The notes under the pieces: generated by a model
Databases searched by the model: none
What the model was told of the DNA's origin: nothing
The model's input: the letters and a program-made list of their open reading frames with translations, nothing else
Made by a program: the position numbers and the translations under genes
Shown: piece by piece, positions 12,471 to 17,892 of the stretch
Layout of the letters: each line of letters starts with the position of its first letter
Position numbering within the stretch: position 1 is the stretch's first letter
Assembly: GCA_023427865.1 (NCBI GenBank)
Contig: JAEYZV010000593.1
Location: forward strand, 1-17,892
Length of the DNA stretch: 17,892 nucleotides
DNA from: Acidobacteriota bacterium
Lineage (GTDB): Bacteria; Acidobacteriota; Vicinamibacteria; Vicinamibacterales; Vicinamibacteraceae
Reading direction: 5' to 3'

Positions 12471-13805
12471 ATGGGTTCGCCAATCACGTTCAGCGGCTTC
12501 AACAACATCGACTTCAACCAGATCCTGGAAGCCCTGTCGGCTCAGGAGCGCCAGCCGGTCCGGCAGCTCGAGACACAGCAGGCAGAGCTCGAGAAGCAGC
12601 GCACGGCGTTCGGCACGCTCGCCACGCGCCTCGGCGCCGTCGAATCGGCCGCGCGCGACCTGGCCTCGGCCACGGCGTTCACCGCCACCACGGCGTCGGT
12701 GTCCAACGAGAACGTCGCCAAGGCCTCGGCGGGCAACGGTTCGGCCACCGGCAGCTACTCGCTCGTCGTCGGCGCCCTGGCCAAGGCGCAGGTGACCGTG
12801 ACCAACGGCACCACGCCCGCCAGCGACACCACGATCGTGGCGTCGGGCGGCTCGCTCACCATCGGCGGCGTCTCGGTCGGCATCACCGGCGACGTCACCC
12901 TGCAGGGCCTCGCCACGGCCATCAACGAGACGGCCGACATCGGCGTGACGGCCTCCGTCGTGCGATCGGGCAGCGCGTACCAGCTGGTGCTGACCGGCAG
13001 GAACACCGGCGCCACCGAATCCTTCACGGTGACCAACGGCCTGAGCGGCGGCGCCGGCGTGAGCTTTCCTGGCACCAATGCCCAGGAAGCCCAGGACGCC
13101 GCATTCACGATCAACAACGTCCCGATCAACAGCAGCTCGAACACGATCGAGGGTGCGATTCCCGGAACGACCCTCACGCTGCAGCAGGAGTCGGCCACCC
13201 CGGTCACGGTCACGATCACCGCCGACCTCTCGTCGGTCGAGGAACTCGTCAAGAAGTTCACGAGCGCCTACAACGATCTCGCCGCATTCCTCGAGCAGCA
13301 GACCACGGCGTACGCCGACAAGGAACGCGACAACATCGGCGGCGACCCCCTGGTGCGGCAGCTGCGCAACACCCTCAGCCGCGTGGTCGGCGCCGAGGTC
13401 GCAACCGGGGACACCTTCACGTCGCTCGCTCAGGCCGGCCTCACGTTCAACCGGACCGGACAGCTGGAGTTCCGCGCGGCCGACCTGCAGAAGGCGCTGT
13501 CGACCGACCGGAATGCGGTGGTCGCCCTCTTCCAGGGCGGCACCGGCTTCGACGGCGCGTTCGACAAGGTGAAGGAGGCGATTGGCAGCTACACCTCGAG
13601 CGGCGGCCTCATCCCCACCGCTCAGACGCGCCTGAACGATCAGCTCTCGAAGATCGGTGACCGCATCTCGGAACTCGAGCGCCGCCTGGCCATTCGCAAG
13701 GAGGCGTTGCAGAAGGAGTTCATCGCGACCGATTTGGCTATTGCGCAGCTGAATGCATCGATGGGACAGCTCGGTTCCCTCGGATCGCAGGTCGGCGGCT
13801 TCTGA
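12471..13805 (+). CDS. fliD: Flagellar hook-associated protein 2, filament cap FliD
   Basis: FliD caps the growing filament and promotes flagellin insertion. The 444 residues show the family order. The N-terminal helix region is FSGFNNIDFNQILEALSAQE, followed by a predicted coiled coil (LETQQAELEKQRTAFGTLA). A beta-rich middle with long Thr/Ser/Gly-rich stretches spans about 90-250. The C-terminal FliD_C domain has VEELVKKFTSAYNDLAAFLE and GDPLVRQLRNTLSR, and the protein ends in a helix (DRISELERRLAIRKEALQKE). The ATG at 12471 was selected because the sigma-28 promoter ends at 12428 and GGAGG is 8 nt upstream; earlier in-frame starts would overlap the promoter. fliS follows after 19 nt. It is shorter than many FliD proteins, in keeping with the short flagellins. 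Confidence 0.95.
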   Translation: MGSPITFSGFNNIDFNQILEALSAQERQPVRQLETQQAELEKQRTAFGTLATRLGAVESAARDLASATAFTATTASVSNENVAKASAGNGSATGSYSLVVGALAKAQVTVTNGTTPASDTTIVASGGSLTIGGVSVGITGDVTLQGLATAINETADIGVTASVVRSGSAYQLVLTGRNTGATESFTVTNGLSGGAGVSFPGTNAQEAQDAAFTINNVPINSSSNTIEGAIPGTTLTLQQESATPVTVTITADLSSVEELVKKFTSAYNDLAAFLEQQTTAYADKERDNIGGDPLVRQLRNTLSRVVGAEVATGDTFTSLAQAGLTFNRTGQLEFRAADLQKALSTDRNAVVALFQGGTGFDGAFDKVKEAIGSYTSSGGLIPTAQTRLNDQLSKIGDRISELERRLAIRKEALQKEFIATDLAIAQLNASMGQLGSLGSQVGGF

Positions 13806-13824
13806 CGCAAGGGTAAGTCCTGAC

Positions 13825-14256
13825 ATGTCCACCGTTCTCGCCTACGCCGCTCCGATGAGCCCGAACGCCGCGATGTACAACAAGGGGGCCCAGGCGTACC
13901 TGCAGACGCAGGTGCAGTCGCGCACCCCCGTGGAACTCGTGGTGATGCTCTACGACGGCGCCATCGGCTTCCTCGGCCAGGCTCGCGACGCCATGGGCGC
14001 CGGCGACATGATCGCCAAGCGCCACGCGCTCTCGCGCGGCGTCGCCATCGTCCAGGAACTGCAGCACATGTTGAACCTCGAGGCCGGCGGCGAGGTTGCC
14101 GCGCGTCTCGACGGCCTCTACACTTACATCCTCGGCCGCTGCTACGAGGCCAATGCGCAACGCGACACGGCAGGCCTCGAGGAGAGCATCAGGCTCATGA
14201 CGCCGCTGCGGGACGCATGGGCCGCCATCGCGACCCAGCCCTCGCCGGCAGCCTGA
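13825..14256 (+). CDS. fliS: Flagellin export chaperone FliS
   Basis: FliS binds the C-terminus of flagellin in the cytoplasm, preventing early polymerisation and guiding it to the export gate. The 143 residues carry the hallmark AYLQTQVQSRTPVELVVMLYDGAIGFLGQA with MLYDGAI at 41-47, quoted here in overlapping short pieces: AYLQTQVQSRTP and VELVVMLYDGAIGFL. The helical remainder includes VQELQHMLNLEAGGEVAARL. The start is uncertain: ATG 13825 has only a weak AGGG upstream, and ATG 13855 or 13873 would start closer to the usual family N-terminus. It lies 19 nt after fliD and 21 nt before the next gene, as in many fliD-fliS-fliT operons. Confidence 0.93.
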   Translation: MSTVLAYAAPMSPNAAMYNKGAQAYLQTQVQSRTPVELVVMLYDGAIGFLGQARDAMGAGDMIAKRHALSRGVAIVQELQHMLNLEAGGEVAARLDGLYTYILGRCYEANAQRDTAGLEESIRLMTPLRDAWAAIATQPSPAA

Positions 14257-14277
14257 CGCGGCCAGCCGGAGGGCTGC

Positions 14278-14748
14278 GTGACCATCGACCTCGCCACGGC
14301 GCTTGCCGACTACCGCACCGGCCTCGACGCCGAACTGCAGCAGCTCGCCGCGCTCGACTCCGTGGCGTCACGTCAGCGGGCGCTTCCCCATCCTCCCGGC
14401 GCCGCCGAGCTCACCGCGCTCGGCACGGAACGCGAACAGCACCTGGCGGCCCTGCTGGCGCTCGAGGCACAACTGGTCCCGTTGCGCCAGCACATCGCGG
14501 CTCACCTCGACGAGGCCCGTGACCTGCCCGGGTTTGACGGCGTCGCCGATCGCCATCGCCGCGTCGCCGACCTGGTGACCCGCATCATGCAACTGGATGC
14601 CGAGAGCCTCGAGGCGCTCCAGCGCGCCGATCAGGATCGGCGTGCGGCCGCGCAGAGCATCGAAGCCGGCGAGGCCACGCTTGCCGCCTACCGTCGCATC
14701 CTCCAGCAACCGCAGCAATCGGCAGGATTGTTCACCCAGCGCGGGTGA
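14278..14748 (+). CDS. FliT/FlgN-like helical flagellar chaperone (probable)
   Basis: This 156-residue all-helical protein has no Cys, no signal peptide and no membrane segment. Leu/Ala heptad-like stretches cover about 40-80 (TEREQHLAALLALEAQL) and 95-140 (VADLVTRIMQLDAESLEALQ). These length and helix patterns fit the FliT/FlgN class of type III export chaperones, whose sequences diverge strongly. The fliD-fliS-X gene order supports FliT, the chaperone for FliD. The start is GTG 14278 with GGAGGG 4 nt upstream. An alternative is an unrelated coiled-coil protein of the flagellar operon. It is the last gene before a convergent intergenic region. Confidence 0.65.
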   Translation: MTIDLATALADYRTGLDAELQQLAALDSVASRQRALPHPPGAAELTALGTEREQHLAALLALEAQLVPLRQHIAAHLDEARDLPGFDGVADRHRRVADLVTRIMQLDAESLEALQRADQDRRAAAQSIEAGEATLAAYRRILQQPQQSAGLFTQRG

Positions 14749-14807
14749 CGGGACGGCCTTCGTCGTTCGGCCATCGGCCTTCGGCAACTCACCATCGTCG
14801 AGACGGC

Positions 14808-14842
14808 GATTCGCGGTTCGGGATTCGGGGTTCGGGATTCGA
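14808..14842 (+). repeat. Five tandem heptamers GRTTCGG-like
   Basis: The units are GATTCGC, GGTTCGG, GATTCGG, GGTTCGG and GATTCGA, uninterrupted. The copy number and unit length equal those of the array at 11375-11409, but the sequence differs. Confidence 0.85.
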
Positions 14843-14961
14843 CCCCGTGCTCTCCGCGACCTCCAGGCCGCGGCGTGAATTCGCGGCGCGGCCTGCCTCA
14901 TCTGGCCTTCCCCTCGGGCTCGAGACGCCGCGGTCAGCCAGCGTTGTGGTGATGCCCGCCC

Positions 14962-14992
14962 GCCGGACAACGTCCGGCAGCACCGACGGTGC
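14962..14992. terminator. Tandem hairpins between convergent operons
   Basis: GCCGGAC (14962-14968) and GTCCGGC (14972-14978) form a 7-bp stem with a 3-nt loop. GCACC (14980-14984) and GGTGC (14988-14992) form a second stem. The position suits a bidirectional stop, but there is no T-tract. Confidence 0.4.
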
Positions 14993-15048
14993 GGTGTGCG
15001 CGTCAGCGACGCACGCGGGTTCGGGGCACGCGCTCCACCTGGCGGGTG

Positions 15049-15996
15049 TCACGCAATGGCAGCCGCGGTGGGCGCCATCACCCGGCGGCCGAGCGGGCGC
15101 TCGGCGTGCAGGAAGTACCCGGTCGGCACGAAGTCGCGCGCGACGTACAGCGCACGGGCCGCGGCGTTGCCCTCGCTGACCAGGAGCGTGGCCACCGACC
15201 GGTCGTGCTCGACACCCCACGCGAGCATCGCGTCGAGCATCCGGCTGGCGAGACGCTGCCGGCGGGCCTGCGGATCGACGGCGATCTGCGCCAGGTGCAG
15301 CGTGGATGGGGCCAGCGCGGTGACGACCGACGCGCCAGCCAGCGTGCCGCCCGCCGATGCCGGTGCCACCATGCTGGCGTCGGGCACGAACTGCCCCAGT
15401 GCCGCGCCGCGCGTCAACTGCCCCACGTACTGCGCCCATTCCTCGAGCCGGCCGTGCGGCGCGAAGCAGCGCGCGCCGGCGACGCCGGCGTACGCGCGGG
15501 CGAAGAGCCGGACCACGTCGGGACCATCGGCGTCTCGCATGACGCGCAGCCCGGGCTCGACGGCGCGCAGGCACGACCTGTCGAGCATGCGCCGCATGTA
15601 CCAGTACCGCGTCACGGCGAAGCGGCGACGCTGCAACGCACTCTCGCAGGCGGGGCTGTCCGGGTACACGAACAACAGGATTTCGTGCGCCAGCGATGCC
15701 TCGGGAGTCTTGAAGATCGCGTCGAGCAGGAGCCGGACGCCATCCGCCGTGCGCGCCTGCAGCGCCCCGACCTGCAGCACGCCCTGCTGCACGAGGAAGT
15801 ACGTCCAGCCGACGATGCTGTGGCCGGGACCGCGCACGACGAGCCCCGGGAGCGAGCCCTCGGCGCGTGCGTGCTCGAGGATGCGCAGCGACGGCTCGAG
15901 GTTCCACTGCAGACCATGGGCCCAGCGGGTGCGTTCCGCGTCGTAGACCGGCTGCATGGCAGCGGCCGGCAGGTTGCGCCAGTCGTCGATTCTCAC
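15049..15996 (-). CDS. GNAT-family N-acetyltransferase in the flgKL-fliW-csrA operon
   Basis: The 315 residues end in a clear GNAT domain. The acetyl-CoA motif region is QIAVDPQARRQRLASRML (237-254), followed by VSEGNAAARALYVARDFV (273-290). The first 140 residues look like a second, degenerate GNAT-like half (IVGWTYFLVQQGVLQVGAL; FVYPDSPACESALQRRRFA), so it may be a double-GNAT protein. It would transfer an acetyl group to an amine; the acceptor is unknown. The GTG start at 15996 overlaps the csrA stop by 4 nt (GTGA), so it is translated together with CsrA. Candidate acceptors are the amino-sugar intermediate of the nearby glycan pathway, whose acetylation step (PseH) is otherwise missing here, or a flagellar protein. 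Both are inference. Confidence 0.85.
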   Translation of the reverse strand: MRIDDWRNLPAAAMQPVYDAERTRWAHGLQWNLEPSLRILEHARAEGSLPGLVVRGPGHSIVGWTYFLVQQGVLQVGALQARTADGVRLLLDAIFKTPEASLAHEILLFVYPDSPACESALQRRRFAVTRYWYMRRMLDRSCLRAVEPGLRVMRDADGPDVVRLFARAYAGVAGARCFAPHGRLEEWAQYVGQLTRGAALGQFVPDASMVAPASAGGTLAGASVVTALAPSTLHLAQIAVDPQARRQRLASRMLDAMLAWGVEHDRSVATLLVSEGNAAARALYVARDFVPTGYFLHAERPLGRRVMAPTAAAIA

Positions 15997-16232
15997 GATG
16001 TGCCGTCCGGTTGCCGGGTCAGTTGCGCCAGCGCGGCTGGCAGCGCCGTGGGTGCGGCCGCGCGCTTGTTCTCCTCGCGGATCTGGTCGTACACCTCCTG
16101 CCGGTGCACGGGGACGTCGGGGGGCGCCGTGACACCGAGGCGGACGGCATCCTTGCTGACCCGCAGCACACGAATCTCGATCCCATCGGCCACGATGATC
16201 GCCTCGTTGCGGCGCCGCGTGAACACCAGCAC
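15993..16232 (-). CDS. csrA: Carbon storage / translational regulator CsrA
   Basis: CsrA is a homodimeric RNA-binding protein that blocks or stabilises mRNAs by binding GGA motifs in hairpin loops. Its 79 residues include the first-strand LVFTRRRNEAIIVADG, the centre VRLGVTAPPDVPVHR with the RNA-contacting Arg at 44, and EVYDQIREEN. An Ala/Pro-rich tail of about 20 residues exceeds the minimal CsrA. The start is GTG 16232, with an excellent GAGGAGG (16238-16244) 5 nt upstream. Starting here reproduces the conserved N-terminus; the longer open frame upstream is not coding. It follows fliW by 14 nt, the classic FliW-CsrA pair controlling flagellin synthesis, and overlaps the GNAT gene. Confidence 0.93.
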   Translation of the reverse strand: MLVFTRRRNEAIIVADGIEIRVLRVSKDAVRLGVTAPPDVPVHRQEVYDQIREENKRAAAPTALPAALAQLTRQPDGTS

Positions 16233-16246
16233 GTCAGCCTCCTCGC

Positions 16247-16693
16247 TCAGTAGAGCTGCGTCAGCTCGAACCGCAACGGGTACAGGCTGTTCGAGGGCAT
16301 CAGCTGGTAGCCCAGCATCCGCGCAGGGTTCACGACCACCGGCGCCCGCAGGTTCACGAGCGTCTGGTCGGCCTGCACCGTCACCACCGCCAGCCACACG
16401 AGTTGCGCCGGGTCCGGCTCGCCGAGTCGCGCGCGGTCCACGTCCGACAGCACGCAGCGGTATTCGGGAAACACGCGACGCGGATCGACGGCCAGGAACG
16501 ATGCCGACGGGCCGTCCACCGACTGCAGGCACTTGAAGGGCTCGAGCTCGCGCGACGACAGCACCACGAACCGGTGGCATTCCTCGAAGCCGGGCAATCC
16601 TGCCGGGAACGACACGATGTCGTCGGGAACGACGTCGAAGCCGCCAAACGCGGTGTCGACGCGCGTGGCGTTGCCTGGGGTGGGTGTGGTCAT
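16247..16693 (-). CDS. fliW: Flagellar assembly factor FliW
   Basis: FliW binds both flagellin and CsrA. When flagellin is exported FliW is released, sequesters CsrA and relieves repression of flagellin translation, as known from Bacillus subtilis. The 148 residues contain IVSFPAGLPGFEECHRFVVL, quoted at the 20-residue limit, as the N-terminal family signature. SFLAVDPRRVFPEY and VNLRAPVVVNPARMLGYQLM follow. The ATG at 16693 shares one base with the flgL stop (TGATG). A GTG three bases earlier is an alternative start. No independent Shine-Dalgarno is apparent, so translation is probably coupled to flgL. It precedes csrA by 14 nt. Confidence 0.93.
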   Translation of the reverse strand: MTTPTPGNATRVDTAFGGFDVVPDDIVSFPAGLPGFEECHRFVVLSSRELEPFKCLQSVDGPSASFLAVDPRRVFPEYRCVLSDVDRARLGEPDPAQLVWLAVVTVQADQTLVNLRAPVVVNPARMLGYQLMPSNSLYPLRFELTQLY

Positions 16694-17586
16694 CACAAGT
16701 AGTCCATGAGCGTGCGCTTCTGGCTCGAGGCGGCCGCCGCAATGGCCACCTGCTGCGCCTGCTGGGCGCGGGTCATCTCGGAGATGGCCTCGGCGAGGCT
16801 GATCTCTTCGGCCTGCGAGCGTCGCGTGTCGCTCGCCCGCCGCATCTCGTCGAGCCGCGCCTTCTCGACAGGCAGGGCGTTGAGCGTCGCGCCAACACGG
16901 CTCTGTGCCGTGGTGACGCGGTCGAACGCCTCGTCGAGCGCGGCGATGCCCGCGTCGATGCCGGCCATGTCGCCATTGCGCACGGCGGTGGCAAGCGAGT
17001 CGAGGGTCTGGAACAGGTCCTGCGGTGCACTCCCCTGCAACACGTGCCCGCCGTCGAAGGTGACTGCCGCGGCCGACGTGCGCGAGACGTCCACCTGCAC
17101 CACGTTGGCGTTGCCCTGGTAGGCCGAGACGGTATTGGCCGCTTTCGTGTACGGCGCCGACGTCGTGCTGCTGCCGGCAAACAGGTAGATGCCGCGATAG
17201 TTCGTGTTGATGGCCGTGAACACCGCCTCCCGGGCGCCCTCGATCTCGAGGGCCACGGCCTCGCGCTGTTCCGGCGTGAGCACGGTGCTGCGCCCCGCAG
17301 CCCCGCGCGTCGTGGCGGTCGTGATGCTGGAGATGATGTCGCCGAGCACGGTATCGGCGACGCGCAGGCGGGCGTCGACCGAGTCGTTGGCCTCGCGATA
17401 CCTGTCGGCCGCGCGAATCTCGGCACGTTCGGTCAGGCCGGTCGCCGCGGCGGCCGGATCGTCGCTCGCACGCTGGAGCCGGCGGCCCGACGACACCTGC
17501 TGCTGGGCGCGCGCGAAGTCCTCGGCGGTGCGCTGGATGTCGCGCAGCGAGTTGCGGTAGAGCGTGTTCTCTGTGACGCGGAACAT
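16693..17586 (-). CDS. flgL: Flagellar hook-associated protein 3 FlgL
   Basis: FlgL forms the second hook-filament junction ring. The 297 residues begin MFRVTENTLYRNSLRDIQ and continue QQQVSSGRRLQRASDDPAAA, the diagnostic N-terminal D0/D1 region shared with flagellin. The C-terminus has SLAEAISEMTRAQQAQQVAI and ends KRTLMDYL. The middle domain (about 110-190) is the usual FlgL insert, including IYLFAGSSTTSAPY. The ATG at 17586 has GAGG about 5 nt upstream and lies 10 nt after the flgK stop. Its own stop overlaps the fliW start. Confidence 0.95.
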   Translation of the reverse strand: MFRVTENTLYRNSLRDIQRTAEDFARAQQQVSSGRRLQRASDDPAAAATGLTERAEIRAADRYREANDSVDARLRVADTVLGDIISSITTATTRGAAGRSTVLTPEQREAVALEIEGAREAVFTAINTNYRGIYLFAGSSTTSAPYTKAANTVSAYQGNANVVQVDVSRTSAAAVTFDGGHVLQGSAPQDLFQTLDSLATAVRNGDMAGIDAGIAALDEAFDRVTTAQSRVGATLNALPVEKARLDEMRRASDTRRSQAEEISLAEAISEMTRAQQAQQVAIAAAASSQKRTLMDYL

Positions 17587-17596
17587 GGGAGCCTCG

Positions 17597-17892
17597 TCAA
17601 CGCTTCAGCGACAACAGCGTCTGCAGCGTCTCGTCGATCACGGTGAAGAACCTGGCATTGGCCTCGTAGGCCCGCTGGAAGCGCAGCATCAGCGCGGCTT
17701 CCTCGTCGATGGACACGCCCGAGACGCTGTCGCGCAACTGCTCGATCTGCGAGACGATCTCGCCGCGGCTCGCGTGCTCGGTCTCCGCCCGGCTGACGTC
17801 GCTGCCGACGCCGTACACCAGGGTCGACCACGCCGATTCGGGCGTGGCGCCACCGACGATGGCCGCATCGCGCAGGTCGGCGAGCTTGCGCG
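17597..17892 (-). CDS. flgK: Flagellar hook-associated protein 1 FlgK, C-terminal fragment
   Basis: Only the last 97 codons are in the window; the 5' end lies beyond the right edge. The fragment reads SGVSIDEEAALMLRFQRAY, then EANARFFTVIDETLQTLLSL, the conserved C-terminal D0 helix of FlgK, which forms the first junction ring next to FlgL. The truncation is due to the window, not a mutation. The frame is open to the edge, so a start codon inside this fragment should not be assumed. The flgK-flgL-fliW-csrA order is widely conserved. Confidence 0.92.
   Translation of the reverse strand, partial: RKLADLRDAAIVGGATPESAWSTLVYGVGSDVSRAETEHASRGEIVSQIEQLRDSVSGVSIDEEAALMLRFQRAYEANARFFTVIDETLQTLLSLKR

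Larger units (their letters stand above)
14749..15048. other. Convergent intergenic region with repeats and hairpins
   Basis: These 300 nt separate the rightward fliD operon from the leftward flgK operon. They hold the word CGGCCTTCGGC (14775-14785), a five-unit heptamer array (14808-14842) and two back-to-back hairpins (14962-14992). I see no credible gene. No T-rich terminator is visible on either strand. Confidence 0.7.

Noticed and set aside
12414..13832. Long open frame (472 codons) on the minus strand across fliD
   Set aside because: It is the antisense shadow of fliD; the product is rich in Arg, Gly, Ala and Val with no recognisable motif, and the plus strand has promoter, Shine-Dalgarno and family signatures.

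Overview
This is a high-GC window (about 70% by eye) from a flagellated bacterium, gene-dense, with many 4-nt start/stop overlaps. The set NadE, MotAB, FlbD, a nonulosonate-type glycan block, paired short flagellins, FliD/FliS, and FlgK-FlgL-FliW-CsrA fits a deep-branching non-enteric phylum. An Acidobacteriota (Vicinamibacteria-like) source is my best guess, but no marker gene fixes the taxon.

Layout. (1) Positions 334-10257, leftward: a long, probably polycistronic block. In transcription order it holds an unrecognised 208-aa protein, an ArnB/PseC-type aminotransferase, a PseG-like protein, a HAD phosphatase, a NeuB/PseI-type synthase, an ATP-grasp enzyme, an SpsF-type nucleotidyltransferase, FlbD, MotA and MotB. 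After a 125-nt gap comes NadE. Nearly every junction overlaps or nearly abuts, so sugar synthesis and the stator appear to be co-expressed. A well-spaced sigma-54-type promoter sits just upstream of the first gene. (2) Positions 10258-10473: a divergent control region with the sigma-54-type promoter leftward, a sigma-28-type promoter rightward, and a cluster of GTGCG/CGCAC inverted repeats between them. (3) Positions 10474-14748, rightward: two short flagellins, the cap FliD, the chaperone FliS and a FliT/FlgN-like helical protein. Three sigma-28-type promoters, all with TAnA-N15-nCCGATT spacing, precede flagellin 1, flagellin 2 and fliD. (4) Positions 14749-15048: a convergent intergenic region with a five-copy heptamer array and hairpins. 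(5) Positions 15049-17892, leftward: flgK (cut by the window edge), flgL, fliW, csrA and a GNAT acetyltransferase, again tightly coupled.

How it works together: sigma-54 probably drives motor and sugar genes, and sigma-28 drives the filament genes. The glycan block probably makes an activated nonulosonic acid to decorate flagellin. FliW and CsrA probably tune flagellin translation. The most striking signal is the leader of flagellin 2. It can fold into three consecutive hairpins, each showing an ANGGA motif in its loop, the third carrying the Shine-Dalgarno sequence; this is the expected architecture of a CsrA target. The leader of flagellin 1 lacks it. Short heptameric intergenic repeats form a second unexplained layer. 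No rRNA, tRNA, insertion sequence or CRISPR array was seen.
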